DNA of 7,404 nucleotides from Bacteroidota bacterium. GTDB taxonomy: Bacteria; Bacteroidota; Bacteroidia; Bacteroidales; B39-G9. Position 1 is the first letter of the stretch. Every line of letters begins with the position of its first letter. Where the stretch lies: NCBI GenBank assembly GCA_003648455.1, contig QMPG01000154.1, forward strand, positions 1 through 7,404, in the 5' to 3' direction. Shown here one piece after another: positions 1-6,197 of the stretch. The notes beneath the pieces were generated by a model. That model searched no databases. It saw only the letters and a program-made list of their open reading frames with translations, and had not been told where the DNA came from. The position numbers and the translations under genes were made by a program.

Positions 1-82
1 ATTTTCTCTCCCATTATTAAAATACAAATAAAGAAAATCGTATTTTAGCAAAAAAATATTATTTAGATAATTTTTTTGAATA

Positions 83-799
83 ATGGCTAAAATTTTAAAT
101 ATAGAAACATCAACAAATGTGTGTTCGGTTGCACTTTCGGAAAACGGTAAATTAATTGACTACAAAGAAAGCCAAGAAGACAAATCGCATTCAAGCCTTT
201 TAACAGTTTTTATTGATGAGATGCTAAAGCAAAATAATATTCAGGCCTCTCAACTAGATGCTGTTGCAGTCAGCAAAGGCCCCGGCTCATACACAGGTTT
301 GCGAATAGGCGTTTCGGTTGCAAAAGGTATTTGTTATGCAGTTGACAAACCCGCAATTGGTGTTAGCACTTTACAGTTAATGGCATTAGGAGTGGTAAAC
401 AGCAATAAGTTTAATTCGTTAAATATTGATGATATTAAGAAAGCTTGGTTTTGTCCGATGATTGATGCCAGACGAATGGAGATTTATTCTGCATTTTTTG
501 ATTTTGAAAATAAACAAAAAGTAAAAGTGTCAGCCGATATTATTGATGAGAATTCGTATAAAGAATTATTAGACAAACGAAAAATTTTATTTTTTGGAGA
601 TGGTGCTAATAAATGTAAAGATATTATTAATCACAAAAATGCTTTTTTTATTGATGATGTTTACCCTTCGGCAAAAAATATGATAGCACTTTCACATCAA
701 GCATTTTTAGATAAAAAATTTGAAGATACTGCTTATTTTGAACCTTTTTATTTGAAAGATTTTGTAGCTACTGTTTCAAAAAAAAATATTTTTAAGTAA
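83..799 (+). CDS. tsaB: tRNA threonylcarbamoyladenosine biosynthesis protein TsaB
   Basis: TsaB is the non-catalytic partner that holds TsaD (and TsaE) in the complex that transfers the threonylcarbamoyl group to A37 of ANN-decoding tRNAs in the cytoplasm. The 238-residue protein starts with the ASKHA-fold strand MAKILNIETST and carries the family hallmark GPGSYTGLRIG at residues 66-76, followed by a second conserved block PMIDARRMEIYSA at about 125-137. The C-terminal EPFYLKDFVAT (220-230) resembles Bacteroidota homologues. Length is normal for TsaB and too short for TsaD, and the metal-binding HxxxH of TsaD was not seen. The start is well fixed: an in-frame TGA lies at 77-79, two codons before ATG 83, and there is no Shine-Dalgarno sequence. 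It is followed after 45 bp by a methyltransferase gene on the same strand. Identification is strong from motifs. Confidence 0.95.
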   Translation: MAKILNIETSTNVCSVALSENGKLIDYKESQEDKSHSSLLTVFIDEMLKQNNIQASQLDAVAVSKGPGSYTGLRIGVSVAKGICYAVDKPAIGVSTLQLMALGVVNSNKFNSLNIDDIKKAWFCPMIDARRMEIYSAFFDFENKQKVKVSADIIDENSYKELLDKRKILFFGDGANKCKDIINHKNAFFIDDVYPSAKNMIALSHQAFLDKKFEDTAYFEPFYLKDFVATVSKKNIFK

Positions 800-844
800 T
801 TGTCTGAGTTGTTAGGGAATGTAAAATAAAGCATAATTTTAAAG

Positions 845-1774
845 ATGAGTGTTTGGATTGTTAAAGCTGTTATTCAAAAAGTTATTTCTTTTTTGCCAAG
901 AAGTCAAAAAATAAATTATTTGTTTCAAAAATATGTAACCAAAGGGGTTTATTTAACAGATGATTATTTTATAGACAGGCTCTTGCATGCACAAAACCAT
1001 GTTAGTTATTTCAGTAAATATACTAAAACCAACGATAGTTTTAATGTTTTGGAATTAGGAACAGGTTGGTATCCGGTAATACCAATATATATGTTTTTAA
1101 GCGGAGCCTCTAAAATTTATAGTGTTGATATAAATAATTTGGTAAGCGAAAAAAATTTGAAACAAACAATAGCAAAATATTGTCAGTTTTATAAAAGTGG
1201 CGAGCTTAATAAATATATGAAAGAGATTGATGAAGATAGACTTAATGTTTTATTTAATTGTTATAACAAGCAAAATGAAGTAAACAGGGAGCAATTATTA
1301 AACCAATTAAATATTAATTTCATTGTTGGAGATGCACGACAACTGCCTTTAACATCATCATCAATAGATTTAATAACTTCAAACAATACATTTGAACATA
1401 TTTATCCTAAAATTTTAATCAGTATTTTAAAAGAGTTTAACAGAGTTTTAAAACCCGGGGCAATAATGAGCCATTTTATCGATATGTCTGACCATTTTGC
1501 TCATCTTGATAAAAAGATTAGCATTTATAATTTTTTAAAGTTCTCGGATAAACGATGGTCGTTAATTGATAATACAGTCCAACCGCAAAACAGATTGAGA
1601 ATAACACAATATAGAGAAATTTACAGTAAAGTAGGAATAAAAATTGTTGAAGAAAACAATAGAGACGGTGATATTGAAAAATTGAAAGAAATAAATATTG
1701 ATAAAAAATTAAAGAATATTTCCGATAAAGAGTTAGCTGTTAGTCATAGTTTATTAATTTCAAAAAAAGATTGA
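845..1774 (+). CDS. Class I SAM-dependent methyltransferase, substrate unknown
   Basis: This is a 309-residue predicted methyltransferase with a Rossmann-type SAM-binding core. Visible motifs in order are: motif I VLELGTGWYP at 68-77, the acidic ribose-binding position in VDINN (D95), GDARQLP at 162-168 for the adenine-side loop, DLITSNNTFEHI at 175-186, and the post-motif RVLKPGA at 200-206 typical of Methyltransf_11-type enzymes. About 65 residues separate D95 from GDAR, longer than the usual spacing, so there is a charged, probably helical insertion that may shape the substrate pocket. The first 65 residues form an extra N-terminal region with no clear signal peptide. An in-frame TAA at 827-829 limits the start, and ATG 845 is the first ATG after it. 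It shares strand with tsaB but no promoter of its own is obvious. The substrate (lipid, glycan, small molecule or protein) cannot be read from the sequence. The nearby surface-glycan genes are on the other strand and are only weak context. Confidence 0.85.
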   Translation: MSVWIVKAVIQKVISFLPRSQKINYLFQKYVTKGVYLTDDYFIDRLLHAQNHVSYFSKYTKTNDSFNVLELGTGWYPVIPIYMFLSGASKIYSVDINNLVSEKNLKQTIAKYCQFYKSGELNKYMKEIDEDRLNVLFNCYNKQNEVNREQLLNQLNINFIVGDARQLPLTSSSIDLITSNNTFEHIYPKILISILKEFNRVLKPGAIMSHFIDMSDHFAHLDKKISIYNFLKFSDKRWSLIDNTVQPQNRLRITQYREIYSKVGIKIVEENNRDGDIEKLKEINIDKKLKNISDKELAVSHSLLISKKD

Positions 1775-1809
1775 ATTATTAATTCGTAATTTTCTTGTTT
1801 CAGCAGAGT
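1771..1809 (+). repeat. Intergenic sequence block similar to 6077-6110
   Basis: First copy of the two-part match: TTGAATTATT-AA-TTCG at 1771-1786 and TTCAGCAGAGT at 1799-1809. Its second part lies inside the spacer of the candidate DUF3108 promoter, so a bound regulator there could affect that gene. Only two copies are visible and no dyad symmetry was seen. Confidence 0.3.
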
Positions 1810-1825
1810 AAATATTCTATTTTTA
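1795..1825 (+). promoter_or_regulatory. Candidate Bacteroidota-type promoter for the DUF3108-like gene
   Basis: TTG at 1795-1797 is followed after 20 bp by TATTTTTA at 1818-1825, which matches the Bacteroidota -7 consensus TAnnTTTG at all but the last base. Spacing is within the range reported for TTG/TAnnTTTG promoters in this phylum. A start of transcription near 1832 would leave a leader of about 40 nt before ATG 1871. AT-rich sequence yields such matches by chance, so this is tentative. Confidence 0.35.
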
Positions 1826-1870
1826 TAACCTTTTGTTGTTTATTTAGTTAAAGCATTCTCAATCAGTACA

Positions 1871-2635
1871 ATGAGTAAGAAATTTTTATTAATAATATTT
1901 TTATTTGCAATACTTCAATGTAGGGGGCAAAATAATTATGTTGAACCACCATATAAAGGTGGTGAAACTTTAAAATATGTTCTTTATTATGGTTGGATTG
2001 ACGGGGGAGAAGCCTTGTTGAAAATTACCGACACAATTTACAACAATAAAAAAGTAGTACATTCAGTTGCAAGAGCCAGAACAATAAAATTGGTTGAGAA
2101 ATTTTATAATGTGAAGGATGTTTATGAGAGTTATTTTGACGCAAAAACAAACCTTCCCGAAAAATCGATAAGAAATATTAGTGAAAATAGCTATAAATAT
2201 TATAACGAAGTAACATATGACCGAGAGTACGATTCTGTGATTAGTTTAAAAAGTGGCAAACATGCAGTACCAAAAAACATTCAGGATGTGTTGTCGGCAT
2301 TTTATTACTTAAGAAATCAGTCAATGAAGAGTATGAAAGTTGGGCAGGAAATAAAAGTCGACACATATTTTTCAGACGAGGTATTTCCTTTAATCATAAG
2401 GTATAAAGGAGACGAAATAATTAAAACACGAATAGGGAAGTTTAATTGCATGAAGTTTGTTCCTGTTGTTGAAGTAGGAAGAGTTTTTAAAACAAAAGAC
2501 GATTTAAAAATTTGGATTACCAAGGATGAGAATTTTATACCAATGAGAGTTCAGTTCGATTTAGCATTTGGAGCATTAAAGTGTGATTTAATTGAATATT
2601 CAGGTATAAAAATGGAGTTGAATTATTTAGAATGA
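1871..2635 (+). CDS. Secreted DUF3108-like protein
   Basis: A 254-residue protein with a clear N-terminal signal peptide: K3-K4, then a hydrophobic stretch F5-L15, with probable signal peptidase I cleavage after G19, leaving an N-terminal Gln as is common in Bacteroidota. A cysteine at position 17 lies in ILQC, but Gln before it does not fit a lipobox, so lipoprotein status is unlikely. The mature part resembles DUF3108 proteins of this phylum: a GETLKY...GWIDGGEA block at 31-48, ESYFD at 86-90, QDVLSAFYYLRN at 138-149, GKFNCMKFVP at 189-198, and a C-terminal stretch WITKDENFIPMRV at 215-227 running into IEYSG at 241-245. The composition suggests a beta-rich, soluble periplasmic or outer-membrane-associated protein. 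The molecular function of the family is not established. It sits 96 bp after the methyltransferase gene and 85 bp before efp, with candidate promoters on both sides, so it may be transcribed alone. Family call is from recognition of motifs. Confidence 0.8.
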   Translation: MSKKFLLIIFLFAILQCRGQNNYVEPPYKGGETLKYVLYYGWIDGGEALLKITDTIYNNKKVVHSVARARTIKLVEKFYNVKDVYESYFDAKTNLPEKSIRNISENSYKYYNEVTYDREYDSVISLKSGKHAVPKNIQDVLSAFYYLRNQSMKSMKVGQEIKVDTYFSDEVFPLIIRYKGDEIIKTRIGKFNCMKFVPVVEVGRVFKTKDDLKIWITKDENFIPMRVQFDLAFGALKCDLIEYSGIKMELNYLE

Positions 2636-2677
2636 TTATAATTCCCAATAACATTTAATTATTTTGTTGTTTTACAT

Positions 2678-2685
2678 TATTTTTG
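2678..2685 (+). promoter_or_regulatory. Candidate -7 promoter box for efp
   Basis: TATTTTTG matches the Bacteroidota -7 consensus TAnnTTTG exactly and lies 35 bp before the efp ATG. No TTG is found 17-23 bp upstream; the nearest (2667-2669) is only 8 bp from the box's first usable spacing, too close. The -33 element is therefore weak or absent, and the call rests on the -7 match and position alone. TTG 2667-2669 with TATTTTAT at 2686-2693 (16-bp spacer) is an alternative reading. Confidence 0.35.
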
Positions 2686-2720
2686 TATTTTATTAACAAT
2701 TAAAAAAATAGTATTTTATT

Positions 2721-3290
2721 ATGGCATCAACATCAGATTTTAAGAATGGATTATGTATAGAGTTTAACGATAATTTATATACAATAGTACAATTTCAACA
2801 TGTGAAACCCGGGAAAGGTCCTGCTTTTGTAAGAACCAAGTTAAAAAATTTAAATACAGGTAAAGTTATTGACCATACTTTTAATTCAGGAGTAAAGGTA
2901 AATGTAGCACGAATTGAGCGACGACCATATCAATATTTATATAAAGATGATATGGGATATAATTTTATGCATTCGGAAACTTTTGAACAGATATCAATAA
3001 ACGAAACAATTATTAATGCTCCACAGTTTTTAAAAGAAGGGCAAAATGTTGAGATAGTTTTTCATGCAGATACAGAAACTCCAATGTCTTGTGAATTACC
3101 ACCTTTTGTTCAATTACAAGTTACTTATACAGAACCCGGAGAAAGAGGAAACACATCATCTACTTCATCATTAAAATCGGCAACTGTTGAAACTGGAGCA
3201 GAAGTAAACGTTCCATTATTTATTAACACCGGCGATACAATAAAAATTGATACTCGTACAAACTCATATTCTGAAAGAGTAAAAGCGTGA
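2721..3290 (+). CDS. efp: Translation elongation factor P
   Basis: EF-P binds ribosomes stalled on consecutive prolines, between the P and E sites, and promotes peptide bond formation. The 189-residue protein has the normal three-domain EF-P length. Domain I (about 1-65) contains the conserved loop VKPGKGPAF at 28-36, with K32 at the position of the modified lysine K34 of E. coli EF-P. Domain II includes the [10 protein letters not shown] block near 81-90. Domain III ends with PLFINTGD and [10 protein letters not shown], the usual C-terminal signature. An in-frame TAG at 2709-2711 lies just before the chosen ATG, so the start is secure. There is no Shine-Dalgarno sequence. No lysine-modifying genes (epmA, epmB, or deoxyhypusine-type enzymes) are in the window, so the modification state is unknown. 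The phosphatase gene follows after 59 bp on the same strand. Confidence 0.97.
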   Translation: MASTSDFKNGLCIEFNDNLYTIVQFQHVKPGKGPAFVRTKLKNLNTGKVIDHTFNSGVKVNVARIERRPYQYLYKDDMGYNFMHSETFEQISINETIINAPQFLKEGQNVEIVFHADTETPMSCELPPFVQLQVTYTEPGERGNTSSTSSLKSATVETGAEVNVPLFINTGDTIKIDTRTNSYSERVKA

Positions 3291-3310
3291 TTAATGTTTG
3301 GGAAAAATTA

Positions 3311-3329
3311 GAAGCTTAATATAAGCTTT
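3311..3329 (+). repeat. Short inverted repeat between efp and the phosphatase gene
   Basis: AAGCTTA (3312-3318) and TAAGCTT (3322-3328) form a perfect 7-bp stem with a 3-nt loop, plus a possible G-U closing pair. No U-tract follows directly, so it is not a standard terminator. It lies 21 bp before the next start codon, where it could affect mRNA stability or translation of the phosphatase gene. It may also be chance in AT-rich DNA. Confidence 0.35.
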
Positions 3330-3336
3330 AAACTTT

Positions 3337-3343
3337 AAAAGGA
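3337..3343 (+). promoter_or_regulatory. Shine-Dalgarno-like site before the phosphatase gene
   Basis: AAAAGGA ends 6 nt before ATG 3350, a near-ideal ribosome binding site by the E. coli rule. The other starts in this window have no such purine motif at the right distance. Bacteroidota use Shine-Dalgarno pairing little, so the contribution to translation is uncertain, but it supports ATG 3350 as the start. Confidence 0.4.
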
Positions 3344-3349
3344 AATATT

Positions 3350-4579
3350 ATGGCAACAAAAGCATCATTAAAAAGATTACAATTTTGCAATTTTAAGCTT
3401 AGTTTGTTGCTTAATATTACACAAGCAATTAATGATAATTTATCAACCCAAGAACTGTTAAATCTTTTTGAAATAATTCTTAGAAAAGACTTAAACATAG
3501 GTAAAGTGTTGATATATAGTTATAACGAAAAGTGGGATTGTATATTAGCATCAGGCTTTGATAGAAATAAAATTCGAAATATCTCAGTTGAAAACGATTT
3601 ATTATATTACAAACAGATAACGAGTTTAACAACAACCCTTAATCCTGCTCTTAGTTATTTTGATGTTATTATTCCTGTTTATCATCACGATATGCCAATA
3701 GCATTTATTATTATTGGCGATATTGATGAAGAACGTGAAGGGATTAGTCCTACAATTAAACATCTTCATTTTATTCAAACTCTAACAAATGTTATTATTG
3801 TTGCAATAGAAAACAAACGTTTTTTTAAGAAAAGTCTTCAGCAGGAAAAAATTAATAAGGAGTTAGAGTTAGCATCAAAAATGCAAACAATGTTAATCCC
3901 TAATTCAGAAGAATTGCCTCATAATGAAAAGCTTTTTGTATCGGCATATTACTTGCCTCATTTTGATGTTGGAGGTGATTATTACGATTTCATAAAATTA
4001 AACAGAAACGAATATGGTTTTTGTATTGCAGATGTTTCGGGTAAAGGAATATCTGCAGCCCTTTTAATGTCAAATTTTCAGGCAAATGTTCGAGCTTTGT
4101 TTACATCAAAAAGATCGTTGGCAAGTATAATAGAAAAATTGAATGAGACAGTAATAAGAAGTGCCAATTGCGAAAAATTCATAACATTTTTTATTGCAAA
4201 ATATAATGCCAAAACACGAGAATTGCAATATGTTAATGCCGGACATAACCCTCCTGTATTGTATAACGGTGAGAAAAAAGAAACAAAATTATTAACAAGC
4301 GGTTGTGTTGGTTTAGGAATGTTTGATGAAATTCCGGAATTAACTGAAGGTTATTTGTTGCTTACTCCAAAATCAAAAATTATTACTTATACTGATGGTT
4401 TGGTTGAGATGGAAAATGATAAAAAGGAACAATTTGGGACAGAACCGATTGAAGAGGTTATTTCATCTGACAAACAAATGGATGAAATAATTGATGTATT
4501 AATTAAAAGATTGACACTTTATAAAGGGAAAAATCAATTTTTTGATGATATCTCAATATTAGGAGTTGATTTTAAATAA
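3350..4579 (+). CDS. GAF-like sensor plus SpoIIE/PP2C serine/threonine phosphatase
   Basis: This cytoplasmic, RsbU/SpoIIE-type phosphatase (409 residues) would remove phosphate from a serine or threonine on an anti-sigma-factor antagonist (STAS) or similar partner. Residues about 15-155 look like a GAF-type sensory domain. Residues 156-183 form a charged helix or coiled-coil linker leading into SKMQTMLIP, the usual entry to the catalytic domain. The PP2C metal-binding motifs are intact: DVGGDYYDF at 206-214, ADVSGKG at 227-233, NAGHNPP at 296-302, YTDGLVE at 347-353 and DDIS at 399-402. The metal-binding aspartates D210, D228, D349 and D400 are all present, so activity is expected. No membrane segment or receiver domain is visible. 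STAS, anti-sigma kinase and sigma-factor partners are not in this window. It follows efp by 59 bp, and its last 8 bp overlap the 3' end of the opposing membrane-protein gene. Confidence 0.9.
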   Translation: MATKASLKRLQFCNFKLSLLLNITQAINDNLSTQELLNLFEIILRKDLNIGKVLIYSYNEKWDCILASGFDRNKIRNISVENDLLYYKQITSLTTTLNPALSYFDVIIPVYHHDMPIAFIIIGDIDEEREGISPTIKHLHFIQTLTNVIIVAIENKRFFKKSLQQEKINKELELASKMQTMLIPNSEELPHNEKLFVSAYYLPHFDVGGDYYDFIKLNRNEYGFCIADVSGKGISAALLMSNFQANVRALFTSKRSLASIIEKLNETVIRSANCEKFITFFIAKYNAKTRELQYVNAGHNPPVLYNGEKKETKLLTSGCVGLGMFDEIPELTEGYLLLTPKSKIITYTDGLVEMENDKKEQFGTEPIEEVISSDKQMDEIIDVLIKRLTLYKGKNQFFDDISILGVDFK

Positions 4580-6032
4580 GATTTTCAACATCATTAGCAT
4601 CAGCATCCTGTGTTGTGTTTTTATAATACACATCTAAGGCTACAATAATGGCTGTAAATCCCCAAAAAGGAACTGCAGCTTTATCCATATCTAAAAAGTT
4701 ATTCAAAAATCCGTGTATATAATATGTTGTTAATCCTAATAAAGATATTAGAGATAAATTTTTAACTTGTTTGTTTTTTGATTTTGAATAAATGGTTACA
4801 GCAGTATAAATAGTTGTAATAATTATTAAGAGAATTGAAATCATTCCAAAAATACCGGATTCTGCAAGTGGTCCGAGATATTCGCTGTGAGCATTTCCAC
4901 GATTCCCTTCGTTTGTGCTAATAATTGTTTTTTCATATGATAGTTGAAAGGGGGCATATTTAAACATGTATGTTCCCGGTCCCCATCCAAAAATAGGCTT
5001 CTTTTTAAACATTCTTATTGCACAGTTCCATCGATTTATTCGTTCAAGGTTTGAGGCATCAGAAGATACATTTGAAATAGATTTAATGTGATTTTCAACA
5101 TTAACCGAGGAATCTTGCTTGTTTCTTTTGAGTTGCATTAAAATTTGTGTCTGAAATGCAAAACCCAACAAAAAAATGAAGCCTGCAAGTATTGCAACGG
5201 TTCTAAATTTAACTTTCAATTTAATGATAATCCATACTCCAATTGCACCAATAACGCCAACCCATGCTGCTCGTGAATATGATAATAGCAATGCAAAGGT
5301 GAATATCATAAAAATAGCCCATATTAATATCCGTTTTTTTTGAGTAGTATTTTTATTTGTTGCAAAACCGGCAAGAACAGGAATAAACATTGCTAAAATT
5401 GCTCCATATGAAGTGTGGTCTTTATAAAAAGGATTTGCTGCCCAATGTGCAATTTTTTTATCAAGCAAACCATATTGTGCATGTCTCGTTATAGCATAAA
5501 ATATTACTATTATTAATGGAATAATGTAAAGCCAGAAATATCGGTAGAAATTTCTCTTATCTTTAAATATTTGCGTTGTTAGAAAAAACAGAGGTATTAC
5601 AAACCAAAGATGGGAAAACAAAAATTTAAAAGATACAATTGGCATAGAGCTGGTTATTGATGTAATCAATAACCATATTAAGTTAAAATAAATTGCAATT
5701 GAAACCGGATGATAAAGAATTTTTTTGTCAAACGATTTGTCAAGCATGAATTTGAATATAAGAATAATTGTCAATCCTACAAGTAATGGCTCTGTAGGCA
5801 AGTTCATATCAAAATCTAAATTTTCATACAATTCGTGCAAAGGAATTGAAAGAGGGGTGAGAAAAACTATTAACAATAATAATTTATCGTAATAAAAAAA
5901 TGCTAAAATTATTATTAAAAGAGCTACAGGTAAAACACAAAATAAATACATTTCTTTTGAAATAAAAAAAGCATTTATTGCAATAAAAAGTAAAGAAATG
6001 ATGTAAACCCATTTGTTATTTTTATCTTTCAT
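4572..6032 (-). CDS. O-antigen ligase/polymerase-like membrane protein (Wzy_C family)
   Basis: A 486-residue polytopic inner-membrane protein with roughly 12-14 predicted hydrophobic segments and one large outside loop (about 295-393), the layout of O-antigen ligases (WaaL) and polymerases (Wzy). Family motifs are present: YSRAAWVG at 252-259 before the next membrane helix, a loop segment LERINRWNCAIRMF (329-342), GWGPGTYMF at 349-357, and NAHSEYLGPLAESG at 380-393. R254 and H382 plausibly correspond to the conserved Arg and His that WaaL enzymes need for transfer of undecaprenyl-linked glycan. Sequence alone does not separate polymerase from ligase. The Wzz gene just upstream favours a role in polymerisation or its length control. 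The start is fixed because an in-frame TAA directly precedes ATG 6032. There is no Shine-Dalgarno site and no clear promoter in the 165 bp before it. The stop overlaps the end of the phosphatase gene by 8 bp. Confidence 0.85.
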   Translation of the reverse strand: MKDKNNKWVYIISLLFIAINAFFISKEMYLFCVLPVALLIIILAFFYYDKLLLLIVFLTPLSIPLHELYENLDFDMNLPTEPLLVGLTIILIFKFMLDKSFDKKILYHPVSIAIYFNLIWLLITSITSSMPIVSFKFLFSHLWFVIPLFFLTTQIFKDKRNFYRYFWLYIIPLIIVIFYAITRHAQYGLLDKKIAHWAANPFYKDHTSYGAILAMFIPVLAGFATNKNTTQKKRILIWAIFMIFTFALLLSYSRAAWVGVIGAIGVWIIIKLKVKFRTVAILAGFIFLLGFAFQTQILMQLKRNKQDSSVNVENHIKSISNVSSDASNLERINRWNCAIRMFKKKPIFGWGPGTYMFKYAPFQLSYEKTIISTNEGNRGNAHSEYLGPLAESGIFGMISILLIIITTIYTAVTIYSKSKNKQVKNLSLISLLGLTTYYIHGFLNNFLDMDKAAVPFWGFTAIIVALDVYYKNTTQDADANDVENLI

Positions 6033-6076
6033 TTATTTGTGTTTGAGCATTTTGAAATTAACATGAAACTAAATTG

Positions 6077-6110
6077 TTGAATTATTTTTTCGCCTAAAAT
6101 TCAGCAGAGT
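6077..6110 (+). repeat. Intergenic sequence block similar to 1771-1809
   Basis: TTGAATTATT, two bases, then TTCG, and further on TTCAGCAGAGT occur here (6077-6092 and 6100-6110) and in the same order and orientation at 1771-1786 and 1799-1809. The distance between the two parts differs by 5 bp. The copies lie in non-coding DNA, although the first copy begins at the methyltransferase stop codon. It could be a degenerate dispersed element or coincidence. Confidence 0.3.
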
Positions 6111-6151
6111 TTCCTTTTAAATTTCATTGTGTTATTATTTCCTTCTCGAAA

Positions 6152-6194
6152 AAAACAGATAAATTATTTACAAAAAGTTAAAGTAAATAATTTA
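6152..6194 (-). terminator. Hairpin with T-run after wzz: possible terminator or attenuator
   Basis: TAAATTATTTAC (6160-6171) and GTAAATAATTTA (6183-6194) form a perfect 12-bp inverted repeat with an 11-nt loop, beginning 3 nt after the wzz stop codon on the minus strand. Reading on in the same direction, four bases are followed by a run of seven T. The arrangement resembles an intrinsic terminator, but the stem has only one G-C pair, so it would be weak. Partial termination would lower expression of the ligase/polymerase relative to Wzz. It might instead act as an mRNA 3'-end stabiliser. Confidence 0.45.
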
Positions 6195-6197
6195 AAT

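Noticed and set aside
41..48. TATTTTAG as a -7 box for tsaB
   Set aside because: It has one mismatch to TAnnTTTG at a key position and no TTG at a suitable distance upstream within the window.
51..77. A/T-only hairpin (ATTAT-TTAG-ATAAT flanked by A and T runs) just before tsaB
   Set aside because: The stem is five A-T pairs with irregular flanks. Such structures are expected by chance in DNA this AT-rich.
1910..1930. Lipoprotein signal at Cys17 of the DUF3108-like protein
   Set aside because: The residues before the Cys are I-L-Q. A lipobox needs Gly, Ala or Ser immediately before it, so ordinary signal peptidase I cleavage is more likely.
2317..2523. A 68-codon open frame on the minus strand
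   Set aside because: It lies wholly antisense within the DUF3108-like gene, has no recognisable motif and no promoter or ribosome binding site. It is a shadow of the coding strand.
4565..4589. Inverted repeat GTTGA/TCAAC across the convergent stops as a bidirectional terminator
   Set aside because: It has only 5 bp of stem with a 15-nt loop, too weak for termination.
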